Shown here one piece after another: positions 12,721-25,460 of a stretch of 64,000 nt of DNA (the first letter of the stretch is position 1; every line of letters starts with the position of its first letter). The position numbers and the translations under genes were made by a program. The notes under the pieces were generated by a model. That model worked only from the letters and a program-made list of their open reading frames with translations. It searched no databases and was not told the DNA's origin. The DNA comes from Pholis gunnellus (lineage: Eukaryota > Chordata > Actinopteri > Perciformes > Pholidae): the NCBI GenBank assembly GCA_910591455.2, contig OU342806.1:16684841-16748840 (forward strand), read 5' to 3'.

Positions 12721-13679
12721 TCAATTGGCCACTCATATAACCATACAAGCAATTAGTACCATGACAAATTCATAAGGGGTGATTACTCGGCTGGTTGTCC
12801 ATGCAATTTCCTGAATGTGTCCAGTCAAACCAGAATCCCACACTATGGGTCTTTTTCACAAATCCCTGAAGGACATAATACAATATCTGATTGCCCGATA
12901 TCATTTATGCAATTCTGTGCTGGAAACTCAAATTACAATCTCCCCGTCTACAGAATCAGAGGCACCCTTGAGAACAGAAAAGCAGCCAATTTGTGTGATC
13001 GGCGACATAACAGTATTTGCATCAAAGCATGATGCCTTACTCAGCAGTGAGTAGTCATGACACATACCACTGCAATTTGAGCATACTATTTCAGATCCGA
13101 CACAATCTGTGAAGCCATTATATAGCCAGAGCATTAGGAGACAGTATAGCAGGGCGAAGCTGATAACAGGACTGGCGTTATCTCTACAGTCACAGCAAGA
13201 GTAATAATATCATGGAATAGCCCTGCTCTGACCCGGTAGGGCCACAGCTCTCTTGTGTCAGAGGTTTCATGTGGAATAAAATAAGCACGAAATTAGTTAA
13301 ATTCCTGTGCCCATGTGACCTGACCAATGATCCAGGATCAGCAGCTTCGCGCACTGACGTCTGCAGACTAACAACTGAAAGGGAGATTCCAGAGGGGCCC
13401 AAAGCAAAAAGAATAAGCAGCTTATTCTCAGCATAACTTCATTCATTTCAAAGTTACAAAGTGGATCTAGTCAGGTATCTACAGCATATTATTTTATCCA
13501 GTTATGTACCAGCTCATATCAAATAGCAGGATGCGCGACCATCATCAAATAACGGTCTGGTGTCGAATGTGTCCCACATTTTTGGATACTTCACATAAAA
13601 ACATTTGGGGGCCCTTTTGTAGCAAGCAAAGGCAACATTCAGTTTATCTGCCAACGTAACAAGAGTCTGGGCTACTTAC
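12721..13679 (-). other. Start of the receptor gene's second intron
   Basis: Begins with the donor GTAAGTAG on the minus strand at 13679 and going down. Nothing else recognisable was found. No second LDL-receptor class A module follows here, although the family has tandem modules. The next exon must lie further downstream on the minus strand, probably beyond position 1. Confidence 0.6.
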
Positions 13680-13805
13680 GACAGTTCTCCTCGTCGCTAC
13701 TGTCTGAACAATCATCATCATCGTCACATCTCCACAGGGTTGGGATGCAACGTCCGTTCTTGCACTGGAACTGCCCTGTTTCACACTCCGACTCCGTATT
13801 AGTTC
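13680..13805 (-). CDS. lrp8: lrp8-like exon 2: first LDLa ligand-binding module
   Basis: The exon is 126 bp, phase 1 at both ends. It is flanked on the minus strand by ..TTATGACAACACAG (acceptor) and C|GTAAGTAG (donor). It encodes residues 23-64 of the predicted protein: a short acidic linker, then one complete LDL-receptor class A repeat. Its six cysteines are at about residues 30, 37, 42, 49, 55 and 64. Calcium-site residues Trp47, Asp50, Asp54, Asp60 and Glu61 are all present (motifs CIPTLWRC, DDDDDC, SSDEENC). Such modules bind ligands through their calcium-organised acidic face. In ApoER2/LRP8 and VLDLR these ligands include reelin and ApoE-type lipoproteins at the cell surface. The run of Asp before the fifth cysteine and the RCIP..WRCD context fit LRP8 better than VLDLR. 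One-exon-per-module architecture with phase-1 borders is normal for this family. The assignment to lrp8 rests on one module, so another LDLa receptor remains possible. Confidence 0.75.
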
Positions 13806-14851
13806 CTGTGTTGTCATAAAACAAGTAAAGAACAAGTTGTCAATCAGTTCTTTGGTCCATTAAGTGATCAGAATGTGAACATTGAATAAAAGTAGATGTC
13901 ACATTAAGATTTTGAACAACATAAAATGTAATTAAGTCACTTTAAAGAAAGTCTAGTTAGACCCGTGGACACGTGGTGGGGGTGTTATAGACATTTAGAG
14001 AAAGGAGGCAGTGAGAATGCTTTATCAACACCAGCTGACTGTTTATGTGGCTGTGTTTGTTTTTTGTGAGATGAACTAGAACATTTAAACAATCTCCATT
14101 TTTCAAAAATAGCCTCTAAAAGACGTACCGTTACTGCAATAAAGCAGATAATTAATTCTGTCCTGAGTATTGTGGGTTGTTAAATGGTAAATAGCTAAAA
14201 TTGCTCTAACTCTTCTATTACTGTGTGTAGGCTTCCTCCATGATAAATGTTGTAGTGTTTTTCTAAAAAATGCAATATTCCCACAACATGATTTACACCT
14301 TTCCTGTTATAATATGCTTATGATGGACTTGCTTATATCGTATATGTATCAATAGGCTTTGATGCGACCGCGAGTGCCTACCACCAGTGTCCTGCTGGCA
14401 CTTCAACACAAAGATGTATTTAGGCAAATCTATTTCAGCGTTTATTTAATTTTTTCGGCTACAGCTACAAAAAGCTCCATGCACAGACGCGTGCAGCCCT
14501 CCCATCACCACATGCATCCTGTTTCTAGCAATAACATCAGCCTACTGCATTTAGACACGTGCTGTGGGTTTTACGGCTCTTTTCTTCCGCGTATTGTCGC
14601 CTCATGTCACCGGGCGAACGCGATGTCCACTGCGCGGGCAAAAAGTGGCGACCCAGGTGCGAGCCACGGCATCATGACAGAAGTCTCTGAAAGACACATT
14701 TAGCGCCGCACTCGGGAAGACGCGGACTACACGGAGAGACGATCCGCGTCTCAGCTGGCACAAACGATCCCCCCCCCCCCCCCCCCCCCAAAAGCGTCGC
14801 CGTCCGCGATGTTGATGCACATTCAACTCCTCGCTGAGGCAAGTGTCTTAC
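13806..14851 (-). other. lrp8: First intron of the receptor gene
   Basis: This 1,046-bp intron lies between the GTAAGA donor after 14852 and the CAG acceptor before 13805. Its 5' part (about 14580-14851) is CpG-rich and includes the poly-C run at 14769-14789. Its 3' part is AT-rich. Open frames within it (plus 14359-14703, minus 14602-14826) look like by-products of the CpG-rich sequence. Confidence 0.7.
14769..14789. repeat. Poly-C run (21 C) near the promoter
   Basis: Cytosine homopolymer about 60 bp inside intron 1. It reads as poly-G on the transcribed (minus) strand, so it could form a G-quadruplex close to the transcription start. Confidence 0.95.
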
Positions 14852-14918
14852 CTTTAGCGCCGTGGAGCTCCATGAGTAACAAATGTAATAGCACGAGCTT
14901 TCCGACTTCAGTCCACAT
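14852..14918 (-). CDS. lrp8: lrp8-like exon 1: start codon and signal peptide
   Basis: The ATG is at 14918-14916 on the minus strand with A at -3, and an in-frame TGA lies upstream at 14939-14937, which fixes the start. The 22 codons and one extra base read MWTEVGKLVLLHLLLMELHG then AK and part of a Gly codon. There is a short charged start, a hydrophobic core from about Val9 to Leu18, and small residues at a plausible cleavage site around Gly20-Ala21. This fits a secretory signal peptide for a type I membrane receptor. The exon ends in phase 1 at G|GTAAGA, which matches the phase-1 acceptor of the LDLa exon at 13805. Joining the two gives a signal peptide followed within about ten residues by the first ligand-binding module, the usual layout of LRP8/VLDLR. 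Confidence 0.75.
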
Positions 14919-15125
14919 CTTTAGATCCTGGCGGGGTCAACGGTTGTGTTCATGCAAAGTGAAAAGCCGCTGAAGGATCCCCGACCTCTCGCTCTCGCGC
15001 TGTGTGTTCCTCTCTCTGCCTCTGCTCCTGAGCGTGTGAATGTGAGCGATCAGAGCCCGGCTCTCCGCTTCCTCACCGCCTGCCTCGGCTGCAGTTTGAA
15101 TCAGTGACGCGTGTGGGCGGGATAG
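14919..15125 (-). promoter_or_regulatory. lrp8: 5' UTR and CpG-rich promoter of the receptor gene
   Basis: This GC- and CpG-rich stretch directly precedes the start codon on the minus strand. A GC box (GTGGGCGGGA on plus, 15113-15122), a CRE-like half site (TGACGC, 15105-15110) and pyrimidine/purine-rich 5' UTR sequence are visible. No TATA box at a credible distance was found, which fits a CpG-island promoter with dispersed start sites. The transcription start itself cannot be placed from sequence alone. Confidence 0.6.
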
Positions 15126-18100
15126 CTGGGGATGGTTGCCTGCAGGTTAATGGAGTAGGTGGAGAAACTGCATCCAAATGGGTTGTTAACCATTGTTGAC
15201 CACGGAAGTGTCATTGTAGTGGCAGTTTATTTTACCGTCCTTCTACGCCGCTTCTCGCAGGATGTAAAGGGTTCTGACTCGTGTAGACTACCATGTCCAA
15301 TGCACGTGCTCTTGATGGTAAAGTTTCAGTTTCAGGTTTTTGTTTCTCTTTATCTGCTTGTCTTGGTGTTGCACCTGCATTCGGTCTATGTTTTTTCTTG
15401 TTGTCTCATTCTTAGTCTAGTCATGTCATATGTTCCACAAATTCAATTTAATTATCAACAACATTAGACGTTTAAATCCCTAATCCAATCACAAGTATAA
15501 ACGTTTACACTAACACTGATGCTGTCAAGCTCCAGCATCTTCTGTATCTGTTACTATGGGAACCAACTTGAAGTATCAGAGAAACCACCATTGTCCATGT
15601 AATGTTTCATCCACTTTTGTTTCTCACTAGCTTCAAGCTGGTGCTGTTCATTTTCTTTTTACTTTCAAAGGCATATAATAAGGTTTTTGTTTAGTTCACG
15701 TCTTCTAAAGGAAGCTTATCAAACAGCTGGGTGACTGTAATGGCATTTCTTTCATTGAAAAAAAACTATAAGCACTACATTTGTCATACTGCAATATTCG
15801 GCTTGCTGATTTTCAGTTGGCTCGAGTATAATAATCACTGAGGCAGCCAATGACCATCATTTAATGAAACAGAGTTGGGTGCATGTAGAGTCATATCTGC
15901 AATGATACCTAAAAGGCGGTGAAGTAACCAAACATATTCAGAGTATGGAGAGAATTTCAACTCAATGAAAAGTGTGTGCAATGAAAGGGAACAGGCAGGT
16001 CTGTACTGCTGTATGCAGGAAGAGTTCAAATTTGATTTGCTGCAGTTCAACATGGCTCATGTGCATGAAATGACTTTAACACATGAATTAACACATGAAT
16101 AATGAATAAACTACTGTATAAATAGAGGGGGGAAAAAACACAATTCTTGCCTCTGATACATTATTCAATAAAATGAGTGTGAATGAAACATTAAAAGGCT
16201 GGCACAGGTGCCGAAAATAGTCATAATGAGTCTTTGCATCATCTTCACGATGACTGCTAGCTGGGTGTAGTTGCAAAGTTTGTCCTCAAGGGAAAAAACC
16301 CACCAAAAAAAGCAAAGCCCTGTTATCTCTGCAGACTATATCCCAGTTCACTCAAAATGTATGGTTACCAAAGAAAGCGGAGTCTTTTTGGGGTCAAATG
16401 TTTGCGTGTGGAATCTGCTTTGTGGATGCGTCATGGTCAGTAACTGCTGACATTACCACTTCTATTCAGTCTACATATGGTCTGTGACATGAACTAGAAA
16501 AAGTTAAATGTGCACAGCTGGTGTTACATCCTCTTGGGTTTTATTGTACATCTTTGAGCTGTGCGCAATATGTTTTATGTATGCACAACTAGCATACATG
16601 TATTTCATCTTTTATCCATCAAGCCCGGAGGATTACACCATGTGTGTTGTACCTACATGTGCAGTGCAGCCCTGCAGTAAGGATGAGCTCAGGGACGGGC
16701 ATGAATTAGAGCAGAAGAGCAAGAGCAAGTTTTCTGTCCAGACTCTAGACAGCTGCCAGCAGCTACGTGCTGAAATATTGCTGGAAAAATATATGTCACT
16801 GGATAAAAAGGCCACATGCATAAAATTACTGGCTTCCTGAATATACACGATTTCATATTATCTTTATTACTGCAAGCAAGTAGTCTGAGAAGAGAACGGA
16901 AAATATACATTGCAAAAGGTGCAACACGCTGTGGGGTAGGTTTTGAGAATGCCACGTTTATGTACTGTGAGAGTTGATCAGCTGTTTAGATGAGGAGTGC
17001 CTCAATTTATATTGCAAATTAAGTATGATTAACATACAGCGTATCATTACCATAGAGTTGCAAAGAGTGTCTAGTGCATAAAAAATGCATGCATATAAAT
17101 AGTGTTAGCACATTATGTTGAGTAACTATCCCAGAAAATATCTATAGCTGATTCAGCAGTTTAAAGCAACACTTGATACTTCTATATGAACAATGTCTCA
17201 AATGACTAAGTGTAGTGGGAGAGGTGTCACTCGTAGTTATGAACCCACCGAGCCTTTTTACTTTATTTTGCAGTTCTCTTCAGTTACATGGAGCTATTTT
17301 ACTTTAGTTGCTCACCAGTTTACTGTTTTTGGTTCACTTTCGCCATTCTCATCAGCATCCATTTCAGACACGGCAGACTACTTCCCCAGTACCAAATAGC
17401 AGACAAACACTGTTAGTGACTAGCTGGTGAACATAGTGGAGGATTTAGCAGCCAAGGAGCCACATATTTCCCTCTGGAGTTGGTGAAGTCCTAAACAGAG
17501 TTTAGTAAACAGATTTGACTTTCATCAGGTGGTGATGAGTTTAGCAGCAGTGACAGAACTGGAGCAATTCTGACAAAAATGTAATTTACCTCTTCTTTAC
17601 TGCTGCTTAGTGATGAGGCCAGAACAGCATGTTCTCCAAAATGTTTTTAGCATTTAGAAAAAATAATTATTCAATAAATAATTATACCAAGGGACTTCAG
17701 ATTCTTTGCTGAGCTCCAGTGTATGGTACCAATGTTGCAGATATTGACTGTCTCTGAATGAAGGTTGTTGCTCAGTGTCTGCTGGATGTTTTAAGGCAAC
17801 AGTTTACCAACATGTTTGCAATATCCATCTTAAAACGTGATCATATGTCCGTCTTGTGTTTACAGGGTGTTGCGCTATAACCGAAGTAGCCAAAAGAACA
17901 AAGTTAAAGTAAAACTTCATCAGTTCATAACAAAGGGGTTCTGATTCACACCTCTGACTATAGCTTATTCTATAGCAATAGCAGCTGGAACTCATAGGTA
18001 TCATAGTGTTTGGTAACTGCCAAAGTGACAGAAAAAAAATGAAATGTTGACCTCACAGAAACAATGTTGGCATATTGAAACTGATGGCTATAACATAAAT

Positions 18101-20726
18101 AATATAACATAATATCATTCAATAGTCTCAGGGAGCTGAGAGTTTCTAAAAGAAAACTTACAGTGGTGAAAAATACTAATCTAATAACATGGAAACATTC
18201 TCTCCCATTGTAGGCCAGCTGTGGTACTACAGCATTACTATGTGGCGATGTATTCTTTTCTCAACTCCCAGAAGTGGAGAAAACTATGACTACAACAGAT
18301 TTTGCTGAATTAATCAGTTAGGAATAATGGCCTCAGCAGTTCCAAGAAACACAGAGAAAATACAACAGGGAGGAAGCGTGTTGCGGTGCGGCGGAGCAGC
18401 AGGGCAGTCACATTGCAGTACCACACTGTCATCGTGTTTCTACACTCACATTCAACTGTTTGAGATTTTTACCCCTGGAGGTCAATGCTGAAATTGTGTT
18501 CATCTTTCATCCCTGCACACACAGCTGGAGCTAACTCTTGCATTCATCTTTGCCGCAGGACAGTGAGTGAGTCTGACTGAGACCTTCAGACCTTTAAGAT
18601 GATTACTTTCCTCTTCTGTCTCTTTATCTCTCGCTCTGCCTCTCTTTGTCTATTGCTCGTGACCGGGATTGTTTTGCCTTCCACTTTTAATCTCTCTCTC
18701 TCTCTCTCTCTGTCTCTTTCTCTTCTTTTTCTTTTCTTCACTCATCATCCCCCCCCCTCTTTCTTCCCTCCTCTGTCTTTCTTTCTCTCTATCTCTCTGA
18801 CTCTTCTACCCCCTTTCTCTGCCCCGAGACAGATAGTGCTGTCGAAAGAAGCCAACAGAGCTGGTGGTCAGCAAATCTTCTGTCTTTCCCGCTGAGCATC
18901 GCCATGTGTGTGTGCGAATGTGTGTGTGGCACAGTGCTGGATACAGGACAGGAGAGTCATCCGCTTTCCTGTCACAGCTTGTGACCCAAAAACCACGAGT
19001 GAGGTCTGGTCGATAGCTGGCCAGGTGCCTGCTGCAGGGAGAGAGGCGATGGATGAGATTTGGACGTCGCTGCATCATCAGACAGTATGGCAAATGTTCT
19101 CCATTACAGACGATGCATTACTGATTACATTTCAATCCTAATGCAAATCCTTTGACTTTGTTCAATTAAGTAGGAATACATTAAGTTTTGGATTGCTTTC
19201 AATTTAATGAAACTAAAATCTTCCTCCAATTAGCTCTATTTTTAAAATTGTTATCAAATTATTATTTTAATATTAATGCATTAAGAAATATATCTTTAAT
19301 GATCACAGTCTCACAATAAAAAAAATGACATCCATGTGTCCAGTATTTCAGAGTGGGTTACAGTTACTTTTATTCAGATTAAATAAGTTAACTTTATAGT
19401 TAAGTTCAACTTAATAACTTTTGTGCCATCGCCAATGTCTTCAAAAGACATCAGTTGTCTTTAATCCTACCAGCTGATTTAGTAATAAACTTGAGGGATA
19501 GGTTAACATCTGACTCTTGAGGTTGTGATTGATTGATTAGTTCTTAACATCAGCTGATGGATTCAGCCCCTTCTTAAAAAAATGCAGTGTGACTGTGCAT
19601 GTGCTGATAAAACTTTCACATGACTCCATGGGTCTTCACCCTTTGTTTAGTTTTGAATCGGATCCCTGTCATCTCCCAACATGTGATTCTAGGTCTCCTT
19701 CACACCGGATTTGCAGTGAGAAAGTGTGGGTCGAGCTGCCAGGACGAGTACATCTGCTCAGTGAGAGCAGCCAGGCCACAGCTGGAGCTGTCAGAACTAC
19801 TGTTTCAATCAAATGCAGAGTGGTCAGCAGCTGTATCTAGTGACTGAGGAGAGAAAAGAGACACAACTATAAGTGCATTGCATGATACAACAAACAAAGT
19901 GATTGCCATATTTCAAAATGGCTGCCACAGAATCTGGAAGAACTCTGCCTTCAGTGCTGTTTGAAAATCAACAAATGTGCTGTGTCCTCTTTCGACTTCT
20001 GTCTTTATTTTTTGAACAATTAAAGCCGTGTTTTGCACTTGTATTCTTGGATGTAGCGGCGTTTATTTGGCGGGCAAATTCGGTCTGGGTCCAACACAAC
20101 AGTGCCATTTCTTGCCAAACAGCCTGTAATGGCTCGTACAGTACATGATCAAGGTTGAATGAACCTCGGTGTCTTATTCTTTCCTGGCAGAGTCCTCTGT
20201 TTTTTTGTGAAATTGCCAGAATATTCTTTGTGAGATTGGTATCTGGCAAGTAAGTAATCATCATGTTTCAAACTGTATTTTTCAATGTATTGTCTTCCAA
20301 TATCCCTCACGGCTTTTGCTGTGCTGAATTTCATCTGTATATGTGCTTTCTCGCGCTTCACCTGTATGCTGATAACATTTGCGGAGCATCTGCCATTGAC
20401 AGAACGGTGTCTGGCTTTAGGGATATGATCACACTGGGACTCATATTTTACCACATAACCCCTCGATACATAATTCAAAGGCAGATTTTTTTTCTCATGC
20501 TCTCGTAATCTGGTTAAATAATTTGGGATTACATTGCCTCAACTGCACACCAGTAAGGGGATCAGCGCTCTGCCCATGAAATGCCCTCTGTTGTGTGGTA
20601 CAAAGGGCACCTCAGTCGCCCATGTATTTGCTGTCTGGATAATCTCCCATTGGCTTTAGAACCAAACGCAGGCATGGTTTCATATCTGGGAGGCTTTGTT
20701 AACAGCTAATAGGTCTGTTTACTCCA
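15126..20726. other. Upstream intergenic stretch, no gene recognised
   Basis: AT-rich sequence beyond the receptor promoter. A pyrimidine-rich tract at about 18600-18830 contains a short TC array. Open frames up to 110 codons (plus 16508-16840, minus 20149-20478) have no recognisable domain or flanking splice context. Confidence 0.55.
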
Positions 20727-20754
20727 CCCCCCCCCCCCCCCCCCCCCCCCCCCC
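20727..20754. repeat. Poly-C run (28 C)
   Basis: The longest homopolymer in the window. Confidence 0.95.
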
Positions 20755-21189
20755 AGGCTGAGCTGTGACTTCGACGCAGATAATTTAATCAGGAGCAATC
20801 ATGTTGCGATGCAAACATAGCATGGTTGTTAAAGGCAAAGCTTATATATTCTTTGGCTTTTAATTTGCAGCGATAAAAATTATTCCAAAAAGAAAGGAGT
20901 CAACAGCAATTTTCACATTTATGAGACCTATTTATAAGATACATTGAATAACCCTCATGAATGTTAAAATTGTTGTTCGCAGAGAATACGCTTATTCTCC
21001 TCTATCTTTGGAGCATTGGAGCCAATTTCACACTCAAGCTCTTGGCTGTTTGAATTAAATACGGACTGCTTCCCTTTTCCTATATTGTCCATCTGCCAGA
21101 TGCCTCTGTGTGACTAGTTTAGCTCTCTCTCCCTGTTGCCATCAGTATTCCTCCAACATAACTTGCTCCATCAGCTCCCAACCTACACA
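20755..21189. other. Non-repetitive AT-rich stretch
   Basis: No coding signal. Low in simple repeats and rich in ATTA/TAAT-type motifs, so it could be conserved regulatory DNA, but sequence from one species cannot show that. Confidence 0.3.
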
Positions 21190-21600
21190 TTAGGGTAAAG
21201 AGAGAGCGGCATTGCATATTCAGATTGGACTCTCTGGTGAATGGAGATAGAGGGAGGCAAAAAAGAGGAAAGCAACCACGAGATAGAGGGAAGATAGATA
21301 GCAGAAGAGAGAGAAAAAGAGGACGACTGGAGGGGTGAAGGTGAAAGGAGACAAAGCAGCCGGAAAGGGCAGACCCAATCTGCCCTCTTCCCTCTGAGTC
21401 CTCAATCGCATGATCCCCTGGGAGACAAGAGAGAGGGATGGAGAGATGGCATGGAGGGAGGTAAAACGAGAGGTCAGATCATTAGGCAGGGAGAGGTGAA
21501 AGGTCGCAGCAGGGGGTAGTCTGGAAGCAGTGAACCTGTGAGGTGAGGAGAGGAGATGAGAGGATAGGAGGGGAGAGGAGAGGAGACAGTGATGAGTCAA
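21190..21600. repeat. Polypurine (GA/GGA-rich) tract
   Basis: About 400 bp strongly biased to A and G on the plus strand, ending in GAGGAGAGGAGA-type repeats near 21540-21585. The 126-codon minus-strand frame across it (Ser/Leu/Pro-rich) is explained by this bias. Confidence 0.75.
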
Positions 21601-24600
21601 AAGTTCTCACAGCTTGAGCTGGCTTACCAGATATTGATTTGTACATCCCCGTGTCATGTCTAACACGACTTAAAAACTCTTAATCCTAGAGACATTTAGA
21701 GACATGGACATTAGGGGAGACGTGTATTCAGAAGGAGAAATCCAGAGCAGAATTCTCATGTTTTACGGAGGCAAACAACCCACAGTTATTTACCATGCTC
21801 AGCAACTTCTTAGATCACACGTTTACCTTGTGAGTGACTTACTTTGTTTACTTGTGACTTTGACGCCTTTCTTTCTGTCAACAACAGTAATCATATGCCA
21901 GTGCCAATATTCAAATCACAACTCAACCAACTCACACCAGAATTACAGTACTCACAATACTTTTGTAAAAGGCAATGCATTTACTCATGAACCTTTATAC
22001 TCTTCCGACTATTTGAGCTAACAATGACACCAGCAAATACAGCTATTATTGGCTTGTGGTCTCTAAAAGCACGACAGTGTTTATATAAATGAACCAGGTC
22101 TTATTTCTGATGCACTGAACCTTGCTCGGTCAGCTCTGCCAACTCTCTCTCACCTGCACTATTATTTCCCACAGGCCTCATCATTACAATATCAGTACAA
22201 AATGAAAATCTGCTCATCTAAATGAAAATCATAAATGGCGCTTCCAATTATTCTTCGTAAGACGCTCTGTCTAATTACAATGTACGCGCATGAAACTTTG
22301 TTGCTTTCCAAACAGGTACATTGATGTGTAATTTCCTGTAAATTCAGTTTGTCCTTTTTCTACCCCAGGCTTTTCTCATAACATGGGAAACAGTTTCTAT
22401 TGATTTTTCAGTTGCTCAAGGACGTGTTTTTAAAAGTCCAAAATGTCAACAGATAACACCTTTTTTTACTTTTCTGAAAGAACCTCAACAACACACAAAA
22501 GTAACAACATTTGTGGATACATCACAGTAAATGTAAAACAGTATTTCCTGTCTTTCATGTGATTAAGATATAGGTCAGTAATTAACGACTTTCTGCAGAT
22601 TAATTAATGCACGATATCACATACAGAACTCAGATGTCACATGATGACTCTTTCCATCCTTGCGTCTTTGTGATTTTGGTACAACAGGGCAGAAGAGGCG
22701 AACATGCAGCAGAGATCAGAAGTCATGACTATATGAGTGCTCAATGTGTCTTTGCCCACTAAAACACCAGGGACATCCAATTAGTTGCTATTCAGCAGGG
22801 ATTTAACTGGAGAGCAACAACAATGTTAATGAAGTGAGATGGAAAGTAGGCTATAGGGACGACCTGGCTTGTGTTCAGACAAGCATTTAAATGGAATTAA
22901 GAACAAGGGGATGAAGACGGAAAATTCAGATCAGGTCTAATCCCTCTGTCCAAGCAGTAAACAGCATCAGGAGGAGAGCAATAAACAAGGAGTAGTAGTC
23001 TCTTTTCTCTATATAGCAAAATGAAAAAAATGGTACCAGAAATGAATCCTTGCTGCCTTGCGTGTAATGTTTTTCTGTCTCTCGCTGGAGCTGAACGTTT
23101 CCTATATGAGCCCCGGACCCTTGAAACTCTTAATTGTTTATAACCGTACGTGTGGATTTCTTACTTCTTGGTGCTCCTCTGCCCTCCTGAAGTGTCTTTA
23201 AACAAAACACTGAAACATAATGGGGCTTCTTTCTGTACTTAGCCCTATCTCTGAACTACAATTGGATATTTGCAGTCTAGTGCTCCGAGGACTGATTACA
23301 TGAATACATTTCCAGACCTGATATTGTTGCCCTCAGTGTTTGGGCGGAATTAGAATAGAGTATTTTGAATAATTTCCTAGATGGTCGAGCAGAGAAGAAT
23401 GAGAGAGAAGAAGGATGATAAATGTAGCGCTGGTATGAGAGAGGAAATCACAGACGGTCTCTGCTCAATCACACACCAGAGTGAAGGAGAGAGAGAGCTG
23501 CTGACTCAGCTGACCATATACCAGGGTTTGGCACGTGCGTGTGCATACACATGCATCCTTATTTGTGTGTGTGTTTTGTTCCAAGGAGGCAATGAGTCAG
23601 ACATGAAGGGTACATGGAGGTAGATTGATGGAGGCTGTGTGAAAGTGTGAATATGTACAAGCCAAGTGATGTGGAGAGTGAGGTTCGTATGTGAGAAGAG
23701 GAAACGTAAGAGGAGAGCGCAGTGAAGCGCTGGCAACACACTGTGGTTGGTTTTCTCCACAGGGTTTTTTTGCTATACTCTTGTAGTGATATGGCTCACA
23801 AACAACCTCCCTGGGGGATTAAGTGGAAGGACTTAGACAGCGAGAATGGGGCTCTGGTCTGTTCTTCTGCTGAGTCCCTCCTGTGGTCTATGATAGGGGT
23901 CAGCTTAGACCACCGCGTGCTGGCACCATGGTGCCTAAGCCCAACAAGAGGCGATTAAAATAGGTCAAGTGAAGCTTTGGCAAGATGGCCTTTGTCAACC
24001 CTTAAACCCAGTCTGAATACCTTAAAGAAAGGCGATTGGTGGGAAAAGAACATAACATCCACTTGTTTGCTCCAGCCAAAAAGGTTTTCTCTTGATTGTT
24101 TCGGACATTGTAGGCACATATTTGAGGATACCAGAACTGCACAGATGAAAAACGTACACAGTGAAAAACAAGACAGATGTTCCATTTATCATCATCGTCA
24201 CATCATATATTTTCTTTAAGCAGCAGAAGTGTCTGTTTTGTGGTGCAAATAGAAGCAATCACACATGTTTGCTTGTCCTTGCATTAACAGAAGAGAAAAT
24301 AGGAGAGAATTGTGTTTGTGGGATTTCAGTTAGGGAACCTTCGCTCCAGGCTACATAATACCACAATAAACATCTGCCTCTAAACAAAACGGTTTACCTC
24401 AAGCTCCCTTTTAACAGCACAAACTCAAAATGCGCCCGACAACTAAAACCATATGCCCTGGTTTCTTAAACTAATGATCTGGATTCACAAAAATGGGTCA
24501 TATGTGTATTCCTCCCGAGTCTTCACATGACAGCAAAGCTATTTGTTTCATTAGATTGATTCCCAGGCTGACTGACTGAATTCCTTTTGGTTTGAAAAAT

Positions 24601-25130
24601 CCTGACCATATGGTGTTTGCACAGTGCAAAAAATCCCAAAACACACAAAGTATGGTAAGGTGCAGGGCAAGCTGCTGCCGTACCTGCTCGTGTTTCCCCA
24701 TCATAAGCAGGTCTTGTAATATTAATTGCATTTACAAAGACAATATAAAGCTTGTTCCCTGTAGCAGCACATCAATCATAAAAGCAGGCGAGACACATAC
24801 ATATTTCAACCCAATCTAATAGAAATATAGTAATGAGCAGGAAAAAGCTGAGTGAAAAAACACAGCCAGAATCAAAAAATGATTTGGCTCAGAGTCTTGT
24901 TGAAACAGAGACAACCAATGTTTCAATTTAACCTCGTGATCCTAGGCTGTAGGATGCTGGATGCTTAGCCAGTTCATCTCAGGATCGTGACATGGTTGGA
25001 ATTGGTAGTTCCCCTGTGAGAAGCTTTGCCCTCCTCACCTCCATTATCCTCTTAACTTCTCACCATGGTGCTGGAACAGCTACTACCAACCAGAGTGCCT
25101 GAAGGACACTGAGCCTTAAGTGTGTCTTAT
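21601..25130. other. Non-coding stretch, no gene recognised
   Basis: AT-rich, with a short GAGA patch near 23485 and no transposon ends. Open frames of 60-105 codons are scattered over all frames without splice or domain support. Confidence 0.55.
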
Positions 25131-25460
25131 ACCTAGTTCACACTACAAGACATTAGCCCCGATTTTTTTCTCCACCCACGTACAGTTTTTGTAGCGCCCC
25201 AACAAAAGCCACAGATCAGAGGCAAATCGCCATTGGCTCACCACTCACAAATTTGTGTGAACTGTTCGCAGAAGCGAGCCAAGGCACAGTCCAGATATCT
25301 AGCATGCTAAACATCTGGAGTCTGTCGGGGAGCGAGAGCCAATGAGAGCGCAATGCTCCCCATTGGGTGTTTCGCCTTGCTATATTTGCGTTTCTTCTGC
25401 GCCGTGTCTGCCATTTTCAAAACGTCCTCTTTGATGCGTGTCTACAATGTGTCACCTTTA
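25131..25460. mobile_element. Possible DNA-transposon-derived repeat
   Basis: Begins near 25132 with a CTAGTTCACACTACAAGACA-like end that resembles the ends of non-autonomous DNA transposons common in fish. It continues with CpG-bearing sequence unlike its surroundings. TTTGTGTGAACTGTT near 25252 is partly the inverse of that end. No clean second terminus or target duplication was found, so class and borders are uncertain. Confidence 0.3.

Noticed and set aside
21220..21600. 126-codon minus frame rich in Ser and Leu
   Set aside because: Explained by the polypurine tract on the other strand.
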